A DNA stretch of 64,000 nt from an uncultured Bacillota bacterium. Its GTDB lineage: Bacteria > Bacillota_I > Bacilli_A > RFN20 > CAG-826. Positions 35,837 through 45,137 of the stretch are shown in pieces (position 1 is the first letter of the stretch; each line of letters starts with the position of its first letter). The stretch is from positions 418,210-482,209 of the forward strand of contig CASFDV010000002.1 of assembly GCA_949293555.1 (NCBI GenBank), in the 5' to 3' direction. The notes under the pieces are model-generated. The model was not told the origin of the DNA. It ran no database searches and worked only from the letters and a program-made list of their open reading frames with translations. A program made the position numbers and the translations under genes.

Positions 35837-38749
35837 ATGAACAAGAAAGCACTTCCTCTCCTGCTCCTCGGCTCCGGAGCCCTCCTTCTTGCTTCCTGCG
35901 GAGGGAACGAGGTCACTTCCTCCTCCTCTTCCTCCTCCAGCAAGGACGAGGCTTCCTCCAGCCAGGGGCCCATCGTCTCCAACGAGGAGAAGCTCATGAC
36001 GAACCTTCTCTCGATGGAGTCGATCTTCGGCGCCTTCGAGCTCCAGGCCGTGATCCCGGGCTCCTCCGCCCTCGCCCTTCCGCAGACGGTTGAGGTCTAC
36101 GGGGACCTCGCCATCCGGATGGAGACCCTCGAGGACCTTTCCCTGTCCTTCCCCGGCGAGCTCCATTGGAACGACAGCATCGTCCCCTTCGACCTTACCT
36201 ACGCGGACGGCACGGCATATCTCTCCGCGGGGCTTCCGAACGCCGGGACGGACCGGCTCAGGATTTCCTCCACGATCGATGAGATCGCCGACCTCGGGAC
36301 CTTCCTCGGCGAAGCCCTGGGTGTCGAGATTCCTTCCTTCGGGGACGTCGGAGGGGCGGAGGACATCCTTTCCTCCATCTCGCTGACCGAGCACCCCAGC
36401 GCGCAGTACGCCCATGCCTTCACCCTGACGATCGGCGGCGCGGACGGCCTCGCCCTCGAGCTAGGCACCGACGAGGACATGAACCTCACCATCGTCGAAG
36501 GGAACTTCCTTGCAGGGGACGCCTCGGTCCGCCTTTCCTACGGCTGCGAGCTCAATAGCGAGGACTGCCCCGCGATCAGCGCTCCTTCCGACAAGGACGA
36601 CTACCAGAGCCTCGGAACCCTCGCCCCCATCGCCGAGAGCATCCTCGCCCTTGCCAACGAAAAGAAGGCTTCCTTCGCCCTCTCCGTGGACGAGCTCAGC
36701 ATCGACGGGAAGGGTTCCGTCGGGACGGGCTCCGGCATCCTCCTTTCCGCGGAAGGGTCGATCGACCGCACGAATTCCCTCATGGACGCGACCCTTTCCT
36801 TCCAGGCGGAGGGGGCGGATTCCATGAGGACGGTCCGGGTCCGCTCCGAGAAGGAGAAGGCCTACCTCAACTACAGCGACTCCCTGAAGCTCAGCTTCCC
36901 GCAGGAGGAGCTCGATGAGTTCACCGCCCTCCTCATGGAAGACTTCCCGCTTGAGGAAGGGCTCCTCCAGGAACTGATGGACATCATCCTCGGAAGCGAG
37001 GCCATCGCTTCCCTTCTGATGGGGGACTACTCCGCCCTCCTCGACCTTGCCACCGGGATCCGCCAGGGGAACGGGGTGATCGAGGTCGACCTCGACCTTT
37101 CCTCCTTCAGCGTCGGGGACGAGGCGGCGATGACGGTGACCCTCGCCAGCGACCGCATCCTTTCCCTCGACGTCGACGGCCTCGAGTGGCCCTACTACGG
37201 GGCGAGGCTCGGCTTCACGCTCGACCTCCTACCCTACGAGGAGATTTCCTTCGACGGGACGGGATATGCGGAAGTGACGGGCCTCCCGAGCGTCTACTCC
37301 CAGTTCTCCGCCCTTGTCGAAGGCGGACGCGCCCTCATCGGCGTCACCGCCGACCTCGGGACCCCGGAGGAGCCGGAGACCCTCGAGGGCAAGGTCTACG
37401 CGGACGGAGTCGCGGGCTCCGCCTCCCTCGCCCTCGACTACAAGGAAACCTTCGTTCCCGTCTCCGAGGACGGGACGGAAGGGACCCCGCTTCCCGTGGA
37501 GCACAAGATCCTCGCCGACTACATCCCCGGCGCGATGGATAGCGAGACCGGGATCATGGGCGAGGGCGTCCTCGCCGTCGACTACGACGTCCTCGGGAAC
37601 AACACCGAGGAGTCCGAGAGCCATCTCAAGGGCGCGATCGGGACGGACGCCATCTCCTCGATGGGCGAGACGGTTAACTCGCTCCTTGGCGAGGGCTCCC
37701 GCTTCCTCCCGCTTCTTGAGAATTCCCTCGAGAACATCGCCCTCCTGTCCGCGATCAAGAAGGCCGGCGAGGGGAACTACGAGCCTCTCCTCGCGCTTGA
37801 CTTCGTGAAGGAGGCGAGGAACACCGGGAACGGCCTTTCCATCGTCCTCTCCGGCTCCCCCTTCGGGACGGAGGACGCCGAGATCCTCGTCACCCAGAGC
37901 GAGACGGGGGAGATCACTTCGATCGCCCTCGAGGACTTCGTCTTCACCCTCTCTTCCTTCGACGGGGAGCTTCCCTACCAGACCGACTACCTGACCGCCA
38001 AGGACTCCTACCTCGACCTCAGCCCCATGGGAGGGCTCCTCGACGCGCTTGCCAAGGACGCCCAGCTCGACGCGCATCATCTGAGACTGACGCTTGATAT
38101 GAACCTTCTTGTCGTCAACCAGTCTGTGACCGCGGACTTCTACATCGATTCCAAGGATGTTGAGAATCCTTCGGCCTACGCCGATATCGCGATTGTTCAT
38201 AAAAATGTTCTAGGTGCGGCCGAAAGCGAAGTCGCCTCTAAACTAGCGATCGATTCGACCGGCATTTACCTCGAGAAGGCCACCACTAAGTCCGGGAATA
38301 CCACCACGACCAAGGAGTCCTGGACCCTCGAGGAATTCTCCGCGGATGCGATGCCGATTGTCATGAGCATCCTCGACCTTGGGTCTTCCTTCTCCTCCAT
38401 GATCACCCCGATCACCGATCACCCTGCCTACTACGACACCCTCCTCAAAGGTTTCTCTTACGACAGCGAGGCCAATGCCTACTCCCTTACCGCCGCCATC
38501 GAGCCGCTCCTTATGATGAAGATGAAATTCCTTGGGCAGTCCTTCTCCTTCGGCGACCTGAACGCGACGCTCACCTTGAATGAAGAAGGCTACCTCTCGA
38601 AGGTGGATTTCACCGCCAACGTAATGGCCACGATGAATGTTCCCGGCTCTCTTGAACTTCTCGACATCGGGGATCCCATCCCCTCGGAGAAGACCGAGGC
38701 GAAGGACGCGCTCATCGCATCCTTCCTCGAAACCGCTCCCGCGAACTAG
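35837..38749 (+). CDS. Large lipoprotein of unknown function (970 aa)
   Basis: The protein begins MNKKALPLLLLGSGALLLASC, with the lipobox LASC and lipid-accepting Cys at 21. A Ser-rich linker (eight Ser in a row near 28-35) follows, typical of surface lipoproteins. The remaining ~920 residues are acidic, with repeated strand-like segments (for example LDLSSFSVGDEAAMTVTLAS) that suggest a repetitive beta-rich architecture. I cannot name a family. GGAGG lies before the ATG, and a strong terminator follows the gene. Confidence 0.8.
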   Translation: MNKKALPLLLLGSGALLLASCGGNEVTSSSSSSSSKDEASSSQGPIVSNEEKLMTNLLSMESIFGAFELQAVIPGSSALALPQTVEVYGDLAIRMETLEDLSLSFPGELHWNDSIVPFDLTYADGTAYLSAGLPNAGTDRLRISSTIDEIADLGTFLGEALGVEIPSFGDVGGAEDILSSISLTEHPSAQYAHAFTLTIGGADGLALELGTDEDMNLTIVEGNFLAGDASVRLSYGCELNSEDCPAISAPSDKDDYQSLGTLAPIAESILALANEKKASFALSVDELSIDGKGSVGTGSGILLSAEGSIDRTNSLMDATLSFQAEGADSMRTVRVRSEKEKAYLNYSDSLKLSFPQEELDEFTALLMEDFPLEEGLLQELMDIILGSEAIASLLMGDYSALLDLATGIRQGNGVIEVDLDLSSFSVGDEAAMTVTLASDRILSLDVDGLEWPYYGARLGFTLDLLPYEEISFDGTGYAEVTGLPSVYSQFSALVEGGRALIGVTADLGTPEEPETLEGKVYADGVAGSASLALDYKETFVPVSEDGTEGTPLPVEHKILADYIPGAMDSETGIMGEGVLAVDYDVLGNNTEESESHLKGAIGTDAISSMGETVNSLLGEGSRFLPLLENSLENIALLSAIKKAGEGNYEPLLALDFVKEARNTGNGLSIVLSGSPFGTEDAEILVTQSETGEITSIALEDFVFTLSSFDGELPYQTDYLTAKDSYLDLSPMGGLLDALAKDAQLDAHHLRLTLDMNLLVVNQSVTADFYIDSKDVENPSAYADIAIVHKNVLGAAESEVASKLAIDSTGIYLEKATTKSGNTTTTKESWTLEEFSADAMPIVMSILDLGSSFSSMITPITDHPAYYDTLLKGFSYDSEANAYSLTAAIEPLLMMKMKFLGQSFSFGDLNATLTLNEEGYLSKVDFTANVMATMNVPGSLELLDIGDPIPSEKTEAKDALIASFLETAPAN

Positions 38750-38767
38750 GGAAGAAGACGTCCTGAT

Positions 38768-38796
38768 GCCCGGCGAGGTTCGCTGGGCCTTTTTTT
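38768..38796 (+). terminator. Terminator after the 970-aa lipoprotein gene
   Basis: GCCCGGCGA/TCGCTGGGC stem (9 bp, one G-T pair), loop GGT, then C and seven T. Confidence 0.85.
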
Positions 38797-39098
38797 CAAA
38801 GAAGATCCAAAAGTCGCATGCGAATGAAGGTTGGACGAGAAGAGGAGTAGAGCAACGTGAGAACACCGACTTCGACTGTCGCGTTAACTCGGATATGTTG
38901 TAGCCAAGGCCAGCGATTTCTGCCGTAGGCATAGGCATGACCATATGTGGAATTCGTTTGCAGTCCTTTGGAAAATAGGAGGGAAGGAGACGGAAGAAAA
39001 TATGAACGACAATGTGGATGCCCTCTCATTGCTTCATTACCTAGGGCGGAAGAGGGGCCGCCACTATTACCGGAAATGGGCCGTTATCGCGCCTATGC

Positions 39099-40346
39099 TT
39101 GGCGCTCAGGTACAGGGGAAGCGGCAAGGTATCCGTAGGCTTCGCCCCTCTGGAAAAAGAATCCCCTGAGAAAACTCTTGAACGGGTATTTGGCATTCCC
39201 CAAAACAAAGCTAGACTTTTCGAAACAGCCTTCCAAGAAGTGATTTCTGGGGATGGAGACGAACTCAAGAACATCCTTTCCCTGAAAAGCTCCGTTCTTT
39301 GCTGCCTTCTTCATCTTTACGACAAGACAGGGACTACATTGGACCTGGCCGATGAGGACGGACGCTTTTCGTTCCATGTCGATTCAGTGAAGTTCGAAGA
39401 AAAGAACTCCGTCTTCCCTTTGGGGAACGAGAACAGCAATCATGTGTCGCCGATGTCTAACGTAGACGCGATGCTTCTAGGGAAAGACGAGGAGAGGCAT
39501 GAAGTCCGTCTCTATTTGGAAAGCAAGTTCACCGAGTACATCGACCGTTACGAGACCTATCGTTCCTCCCCTGACAAGAACGCTTCCTACATGCCGTTCT
39601 ATGAGAAATGGCTCTCTTCCATTCCTGGCATTACCATCGTCAACAAGGAAGGCGTGAATCACTTCATCAGCCAGTCTCCGCGATACCTGGAAGGGATAAA
39701 GCAAATCTGCTCGCACGTTCTCGGAATGATGTCCGCGAGAGCCTCCTTTGATGGAGACATGTATTTCGGGGAAGTCGTCTGTCCTTTGAAAGGGAAGCGA
39801 CTCGATGCTTTCCGCCAGGACTATAGGCTGCTTGCGATGAGGATTAATGAGCGTGTCGGCCATCTAGGGATCCATATGTTTCCTGACCTCCTCTTCTATG
39901 GAAGGGATATCAAGGCTAGTGACCCCAAGGCGCGCCTCTTTTATGGGGAGAGCGAGCTTCCGGATGTCGGAGCCTTCTTCTATATTTATGGCCGCATCCT
40001 GCGGGTTAAGGAGCCTTTTGTGCCGGAAGAAGGGAACCGCTTTGCAAACGGGAGGATCGGCCACGAGGAGCTATACCGCCTTTTACAACTGAAAGGTTAC
40101 ATGGCCGCCCTGGATCATGACGACTATTCCTACTGGCCGAGAGGGCGCGTCATCTACGACCTTGAGGCAGGCCAAACCCTCGTTTACATGGATTCTTGCA
40201 TTATTTCCGAGCCAACCGCGAGGAAGGCCGTGGAGAAAGCATTCCGACTTGGGGAAGATGCGGTCTTTCTGAAGGACGAGCACTACCGCTGCCACCGCTG
40301 CGATAAGCAAATCAGGCGGTGGGACGAGGAAGATAACTCTTTCTAG
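39099..40346 (+). CDS. PD-(D/E)XK nuclease-fold protein (PGN_0703-like), N terminus possibly frameshifted
   Basis: In the frame ending at 40346 the segment NVDAMLLGKD followed by RLYLESKFTEYID carries the D...ExK signature of PD-(D/E)XK nucleases, as in the PGN_0703 family of restriction-like proteins. The C terminus has YRCHRCDKQIRR, a probable metal-binding pair. The only start in this frame is TTG 39099, without a ribosome-binding site. A better start, ATG 39002 with AAGGAG and GGAAG upstream, opens another frame reading MNDNVDALSLLHYLGRKRG; skipping one base near 39110 would join it to the main frame. Codons are less GC-rich than in neighbouring genes, suggesting acquisition. Confidence 0.65.
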   Translation: MALRYRGSGKVSVGFAPLEKESPEKTLERVFGIPQNKARLFETAFQEVISGDGDELKNILSLKSSVLCCLLHLYDKTGTTLDLADEDGRFSFHVDSVKFEEKNSVFPLGNENSNHVSPMSNVDAMLLGKDEERHEVRLYLESKFTEYIDRYETYRSSPDKNASYMPFYEKWLSSIPGITIVNKEGVNHFISQSPRYLEGIKQICSHVLGMMSARASFDGDMYFGEVVCPLKGKRLDAFRQDYRLLAMRINERVGHLGIHMFPDLLFYGRDIKASDPKARLFYGESELPDVGAFFYIYGRILRVKEPFVPEEGNRFANGRIGHEELYRLLQLKGYMAALDHDDYSYWPRGRVIYDLEAGQTLVYMDSCIISEPTARKAVEKAFRLGEDAVFLKDEHYRCHRCDKQIRRWDEEDNSF

Positions 40347-40380
40347 TCCATTCGATTTCTGAGAATCGCGTTCGATTCGC

Positions 40381-40403
40381 AAAAAGCGTCCCCGAGAGGC
40401 GCC
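40381..40403 (-). terminator. Probable terminator of the ECF/methyltransferase gene
   Basis: Minus-strand hairpin (imperfect GCG-rich stem) followed by five T. The opposite strand is also T-rich after the stem, so it may serve both convergent genes. Confidence 0.5.
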
Positions 40404-40415
40404 TTTCCTCTCTTC

Positions 40416-41567
40416 TTACCGCCTCCGGAGGCTGAGGAGATAGCCCCTCCCGTCCTCGCCGCTCACCTTCTCTTTCCGGAAGGAAAGCCAGAGCCTCGTC
40501 CATTCTCTTCCTGGGGATTTGAGAGGTCTTGAAAGCCTTGCCTTGTCCTTGCCCTCGAGGATGCCGTTCAGCTCTTTCCTCGGCCTGTCCTGGAGGATTA
40601 GGAGGCGTCCGTTCTCCCGGAGGAGGTCCTTCGCTTTCCTTCTGAACGCCCGGGTGTCGAGGAAGTGGGGGTAGGAGTCAAGGAGGACGATGACGTCGTA
40701 GGGCTCCTTGTCCTCGTAGGCAAGGAAGTCGGCGACCTCGTAAAGGGATTCATGCGTGGGATCCTTCGCCCGCGCCCTTTCGACCATGCGGAGGGAGACG
40801 TCGATCGCATGGACGTCGTAGCCTTGGGCGAGGAGGATTCTCGCCAATGCCCCGTCCCCGCATCCGACCTCGAGGATCCGCTCCTCCTTCCGGAGGGCGC
40901 ATTTCTCAAGAAGGCGCATGATCTCCGCTTTCTGGGCGGTCGTCTTCTCGGGATAGGAAAGGGCCGCCCCGTTGAAGTATTCGGCCTCTCTTCTTGCAAG
41001 CGCCTTTCCTTCGAGATAAGGAAGGAAGGAGCGGTCCTCGCTCCTTAGGAATCCCGTCTCCGTGAGGGCGGCAAGAAGCGCCGGCACCACGGTGAACTGG
41101 ATGAGGAGCCCCGGCCAGGCGGTGACGAAGTAGGTCGTGAAGAAGAGGGCGAACCCATAGGCATCCCCCCTTCCCGTATAAAGGGCGAGGTCGTAGATCC
41201 CCTTCCCGCATTTCCCGATGAGGAGGGCGAGGACGAGGGTTAGGTATATGTCCAGGAGATACACCTTCGTCTTAATCACCTTGTAGAACACCCCGGAGAA
41301 AAAGCCGTAGAGCCCGATCTCTAGGACCATCCCCGGCATCATCGCCAGCGCGGGCATCCCGGTGAGGAGCGAGCTCAATAGAGGGGACATCGCCCCTACG
41401 AAGAGCCCCCAGAGAGGCCCGAGCATGAATCCCGCGATCAGCGCGGGGATATGCATGGGGAGGAACACCTGCCCCGCGTTCGGGATCCCGTGGAAGGCCA
41501 TCGGGAGGAGGATTCCGAGGGCGAGGAGGAGGGCGGCTTCCGCCATCTTTCGTACCTGGCTTCTCAT
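40416..41567 (-). CDS. ECF transporter S component fused to class I SAM methyltransferase
   Basis: ATG 41567 is chosen because GGCGGAG lies upstream; the longer frame is a shadow of rpsD. The first ~190 residues contain several membrane helices with ALGILLPMAFHGIPNAGQVF and MHIPALIAGFMLGPLWGLFVG, the pattern of an energy-coupling-factor S component. After a linker, residues from about 210 form a Rossmann methyltransferase with motif I ILEVGCGDGALA near 232 and VIVLLDSYPHFLD later. S components bind vitamins or related small molecules, so fusion to a methyltransferase suggests modification of the imported compound. Substrate is unknown. Confidence 0.82.
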   Translation of the reverse strand: MRSQVRKMAEAALLLALGILLPMAFHGIPNAGQVFLPMHIPALIAGFMLGPLWGLFVGAMSPLLSSLLTGMPALAMMPGMVLEIGLYGFFSGVFYKVIKTKVYLLDIYLTLVLALLIGKCGKGIYDLALYTGRGDAYGFALFFTTYFVTAWPGLLIQFTVVPALLAALTETGFLRSEDRSFLPYLEGKALARREAEYFNGAALSYPEKTTAQKAEIMRLLEKCALRKEERILEVGCGDGALARILLAQGYDVHAIDVSLRMVERARAKDPTHESLYEVADFLAYEDKEPYDVIVLLDSYPHFLDTRAFRRKAKDLLRENGRLLILQDRPRKELNGILEGKDKARLSRPLKSPGREWTRLWLSFRKEKVSGEDGRGYLLSLRRR

Positions 41568-41628
41568 GGCGGGAATTCTACTCCGCCTGTAAATCCCCCA
41601 TAGCAGGGGAGAACTGCAAGGATTCAGG

Positions 41629-41652
41629 AAAAGGCCCGCGTTCCCGCGGGCC
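41629..41652 (-). terminator. Terminator after rpsD
   Basis: Minus strand: GGCCCGCG, loop GGAA, CGCGGGCC, then TTTT. The stem is perfect. Confidence 0.8.
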
Positions 41653-41677
41653 CTTCTTCTCGTTCCCCGGGAGGGAA

Positions 41678-42283
41678 CTACATGAGGCGGTTGTAGTACT
41701 CGATGATCTGCGACTCGTTGATCTCGCGCGGAAGCTCGTTCCTCTCGGGGAGGCGGGCGAAGACGCCCTGGAACTTCTCGGGATCGATCGTGACGAAGGG
41801 CGCGATCTGGGGCTTGCCCTCGAGCGACTCCTTGACGACCTTGAGCGAGCCGCCGTCCTTGATGGCGACGACGTCGTTCACCGAGCAAAGGTAGCTCGCG
41901 ATGTCGACCTTCTTCCCGTTCACGGTCACGTGCCCGTGGTTGACGAGCTGCCTCGCGGCCCTCCTCGTGCGGGCGAAGCCCATGCGGTAGACGAGGTTGT
42001 CGAGCCTGCTCTCGAGGATGCGGAAGAAGGCGAGGCCGGTGACGGTCTTCTCCTTCTTCGCGAGGGTGAAGAGGCGGCGGAACTGCCGCTCGTTCACTCC
42101 GTAGAGCTCGCGGAGCTTCTGCTTCTCGAGAAGCTGGGCGCCGTACTCGCTCGGCTTCCTCTTGCGGTCCTGGCCGTGCTGGCCGGGGCCATAGGGACGC
42201 CTCTTGGTCTCATCCCCGGTGCCGAGGATGCTGAAGCCGAAGCGGCGGCTCTTCTTCCAGGTCGAACCTGTGTATCTGGACAT
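41678..42283 (-). CDS. rpsD: Ribosomal protein S4
   Basis: The 201-aa protein starts MSRYTGSTWKKSRRFG and has the S4 RNA-binding domain (SRLDNLVYRMGFARTRRAAR, NHGHVTVNGKKVDI). It organises the 5' domain of 16S rRNA in the small subunit. AGGAGG precedes the ATG. It is monocistronic, with a strong promoter and an approximately 145-base leader, and a terminator after the gene. Its neighbourhood with tyrS upstream and ezrA-nifZ-thiI echoes Bacilli gene order. Confidence 0.98.
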   Translation of the reverse strand: MSRYTGSTWKKSRRFGFSILGTGDETKRRPYGPGQHGQDRKRKPSEYGAQLLEKQKLRELYGVNERQFRRLFTLAKKEKTVTGLAFFRILESRLDNLVYRMGFARTRRAARQLVNHGHVTVNGKKVDIASYLCSVNDVVAIKDGGSLKVVKESLEGKPQIAPFVTIDPEKFQGVFARLPERNELPREINESQIIEYYNRLM

Positions 42284-42430
42284 ATCTCTTTCCTCCTTCT
42301 GTCCACGCCAGAACAAGGGGCCCTCCCCATCCTCCCGGGTGCCGTCCCTTCGCCCGGCGAGCACCGGGTTACTGATCTTCGCTTCCAGGACGGCGTCAGG
42401 CGGAGGCGTGAGGGGCCTGCTCCTTGCGCT
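42284..42430 (-). promoter_or_regulatory. rpsD leader, candidate S4 autoregulatory RNA
   Basis: The transcript leader of about 145 bases holds no gene and contains complementary GC-rich segments such as ACCCGGTGC and GCACCCGGG. S4 represses its own mRNA through structured leaders in Firmicutes. Whether this leader has that fold was not established. Confidence 0.4.
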
Positions 42431-42435
42431 CGCGC

Positions 42436-42464
42436 ATTATCCACGCGCGCCCCCGGCTCGTCAA
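42436..42464 (-). promoter_or_regulatory. Promoter of rpsD
   Basis: Minus strand TTGACG (42464-42459), 17 bp, GATAAT (42441-42436), a near-consensus sigma-A promoter. Confidence 0.88.
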
Positions 42465-42485
42465 CCCGTCGGTCATGGCCAGTTG

Positions 42486-43162
42486 TTATCGGGCGGCCTG
42501 TCTCGAGCTATCCGGCATCCAGGCTTGCTCGAGGGAGGAAGCGACCCGCGACAGGAAGGCGTCTTCTTCCTCCGCGAGCTCCCGGTCGACGTTGAGGGAA
42601 AGTCCCGCATAGCGGAACCAGCCTTCCCATGAGGAGGAGGAAGGCGCGCCCCCCATTTCGAAGAAAAGCGTTCCCTTGAGGGCAAGGGTCATGCCCTCGT
42701 GGACGTAGCAGGCGGAGAAGGAGGGCCGTTCGATGCTGAGGTTCGGGCAGCCTTCGTCGCCATACAGGGCGTGCGTCAGGAACTCTTGGATCTCGTCTGG
42801 CCCGTAAAGCCCCTCGATCGCGCACCCGCAGGAACCCGAGATGGAGAAGCTCTTGCTCCACCCTTCAGGGCAATCATCCAAGGCCTCGAGACCGGGGGCG
42901 AAGGAATATGCCTTGCCGTTGTAGGAAGAGAGAATCCCTGGCAGATCCCCTTTCAAATCGGAGAAAGACGTATACACGCTCCGATGAGGGATCCACGTGA
43001 GGTCGTCGCTCATCGGATGGGAGGAAGAGGGAGGGGCGCTATGCTGCTTTCCCCCGAGGAAACCGACGAAAGAGCCGGCGCGAAAGGCTCGCCCCCGCAG
43101 GAGGCGAGGCAAAAGAGAGCGACTCCGCTTACCATCAATGGTTTCAGGCCGGGTTCCTTCAT
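42486..43162 (-). pseudogene. Lipoprotein gene with an apparent frameshift
   Basis: From ATG 43162 the frame reads MKEPGLKPLMVSGVALFCLASCGG, a lipoprotein signal with lipobox LASC, then stops at TGA 43010-43012 after about 50 codons. A different frame, open before and after this point, carries the body (DDLTWIPHRSVYTSF, CAIEGLYGPDEIQEFLTHAL) to TAA 42486-42488. One added C in the C4 run near 43034-43037 would join the two. The body could start alone at ATG 43013, which overlaps that stop as ATGA, but then it would lack any export signal. TATAGT sits six bases before ATG 43162. The mature domain is not recognised. Confidence 0.65.
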
Positions 43163-43168
43163 GCCGGG

Positions 43169-43174
43169 ACTATA
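43169..43174 (-). promoter_or_regulatory. -10 of the lipoprotein gene (leaderless type)
   Basis: Minus-strand TATAGT, six bases before ATG 43162. No -35 was recognised. The gap 43175-43381 holds no gene. Confidence 0.45.
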
Positions 43175-43381
43175 ACGAATTTTTAAGGTGAGCAGGGCGT
43201 ACATCTCCCCGTGCAACCATTAGGAAAGCGGCGCCTTATTCTCTCGCTCCCGGCCGGTCCTTCCTTGCTACGACGATCTGGGCGTTGACCCCTTGCCACG
43301 TGGCCCGGGGATCGAGGAACCCGGAAAGGGATGGTGAATCCGAACGTCTCCGCGCCTATGCCCGCGCCCCCGCATGGATGA

Positions 43382-43387
43382 TACAAT
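43382..43387 (+). promoter_or_regulatory. -10 of ezrA (leaderless type)
   Basis: TACAAT, seven bases before GTG 43395. No Shine-Dalgarno sequence and no convincing -35. Confidence 0.5.
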
Positions 43388-43394
43388 CTAGCCT

Positions 43395-45137
43395 GTGAAG
43401 AACCTTGCCATTGTCCTATCCCTCCAGACGGGGGACATCATCCTCATCGCGATCCTCGCCCTCCTGGCGGTGATCGCCCTCGTGCTCCTCTATTTCCTCT
43501 GGTTCCGGAACTACCGGCTGAGGAAGCAGGCCCAGGAGCTATGCGCGACCTACGAGAAGCACCACGCGATCCTCGAAGGCCAGGTCGCCCAGTACTTCTC
43601 CCGCCTCCAGCGCATCGCCCAGCTGAACCTCCACTACCAGGAGGAGGCGAGCGAATGGGAGAGGAAGCTCCGCTCCTTCCGCGAGAACGTGGACGAGAGG
43701 GCCGCCCAGGCGGCCGCCCTCCTTAGCGAGGAGGCGGAGCGCCACGACGCCCGCGCCCTCCGGCAGGACCTTCCCGAGAGCCGCCGCCTCATCGCCGAGC
43801 ACGCCTCGGGGGTGAACGAGCTCTACCAGGCGCTCCACAAGAAGCTCGAGAGGGAGGAGGAATGCCGCGCCCTCCTCGTCGACGCCCGCGCCGCCCTCCG
43901 GGACGTCAAGCAGTCCTTCTACCGCCAGAAGGAGGCGATGGCCCTCCTCGTCCCTCCCTTCGAGTCGGTGTTCCGCCGGCTCGAGGACCTTCTTTCCGAA
44001 TGCGAGGAGAAGGTCGAGGGGGCCGACTACGAAAGCGCGGGGGAGACGCTCCGGAAGGAAGTCCACCCCGTCGTGGACGCCATCCGGAAGGCGCTCCCGA
44101 CCCTTCCTTCCCTTTCCCTCGAGATCACGAGGCTCCTCCCGGAGAAGCTCGGGAACCTCGAGGACCTCTTCCGCCGCATGAAGGCGGAGGATTACGCCCT
44201 CGACGGGGTCGCCGGGGAGCGCGACATCAAGGAGCTCCACGAGCGCCTCGACGCCCTCAGGGAACGCCTCGTCTCCCTCGGCTTCCAAGGGCTCCAGGAG
44301 GACGCCGAGCACCTCGAGGGCCTCGTCAAGGAGTTCCAGGCGCGCCTGGAAGGCGAGATCGAGGCGAGAAGGAAGTTCGAAGGCGGCGTGGAAAGCGCCC
44401 ACCGCCGGGAGCAGCTGATCGCCAAGGAGTTCATCTCCCTCTCCCACAGCCTCCAGGGCGTCCGCGCGATCTACCTCCTCGGCCAGGAGGAAGAGGACAA
44501 GATCAACAACATCCAGAACCTCGTGAGCCAGGCCGCCGCGAGCCGGCGCGTCCTCGACACCTGCGTCCATAGCGTCCCGCGCCAGCCCTACGGAAGCCTC
44601 CTCGAGCGTATGGAGCAGCTCGTGGCGCAGGAGGAGGAGAGCGAGAAGGCCCTCCATGAGTTCCACGACTACCTGAGCTCCCTCAAGGAAGATAGCGAGA
44701 AAGCCGCGCGCCTCCTCCACGAGGCCTCCGTCCTCCTGGAGGAAAGCGAGTGGCGCGTCGAGGCGCTCCCGCTCGTCCCGCTCCGCGAGCCCCTCATCAA
44801 GGAGGACGAGGAGATCCACGCCCTCCTCGACGAGCTCTCGGCCCTCCTCAGGAACCCGCCCATCGACGTAAGGAAGGCGAGCGCACTCCGCGAGGAGGCG
44901 GAAAGGAGGGCGCGGGCCCTCCATCAGAAGGCCCGCGAGCTCTTCGACGGGGAGAGGAAGTGCGGGGCGAGGCTCCTCCTCGCCAACGCCTGGCGGAGCG
45001 ACAGCCCCGAGATCGAGAACCTCCTCCTCCAGGCCGAGGCCCTCTACCGCAAGGGGGAGTTTTCCGCCGCCATCGCCCTCATCGAGGAAAGCCAGGGGAA
45101 GGCCCTCTTCCGCGAAGGAAGGGGCGGCCCCCGGTGA
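43395..45137 (+). CDS. ezrA: Septation-ring regulator EzrA-like protein
   Basis: The 580-aa protein has one N-terminal membrane helix (about 14-37, IILIAILALLAVIALVLLYF), followed by an almost continuous coiled coil rich in Glu, Arg and Leu. That is the EzrA layout: membrane tether and spectrin-like cytoplasmic rod that modulates FtsZ ring assembly. Length is close to the 560-570 aa of Bacillus EzrA. It is followed by overlapping nifZ and thiI, the same order as in Bacillus, which strengthens the call. The start is GTG with a -10 hexamer seven bases upstream and no ribosome-binding site. Confidence 0.85.
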   Translation: MKNLAIVLSLQTGDIILIAILALLAVIALVLLYFLWFRNYRLRKQAQELCATYEKHHAILEGQVAQYFSRLQRIAQLNLHYQEEASEWERKLRSFRENVDERAAQAAALLSEEAERHDARALRQDLPESRRLIAEHASGVNELYQALHKKLEREEECRALLVDARAALRDVKQSFYRQKEAMALLVPPFESVFRRLEDLLSECEEKVEGADYESAGETLRKEVHPVVDAIRKALPTLPSLSLEITRLLPEKLGNLEDLFRRMKAEDYALDGVAGERDIKELHERLDALRERLVSLGFQGLQEDAEHLEGLVKEFQARLEGEIEARRKFEGGVESAHRREQLIAKEFISLSHSLQGVRAIYLLGQEEEDKINNIQNLVSQAAASRRVLDTCVHSVPRQPYGSLLERMEQLVAQEEESEKALHEFHDYLSSLKEDSEKAARLLHEASVLLEESEWRVEALPLVPLREPLIKEDEEIHALLDELSALLRNPPIDVRKASALREEAERRARALHQKARELFDGERKCGARLLLANAWRSDSPEIENLLLQAEALYRKGEFSAAIALIEESQGKALFREGRGGPR

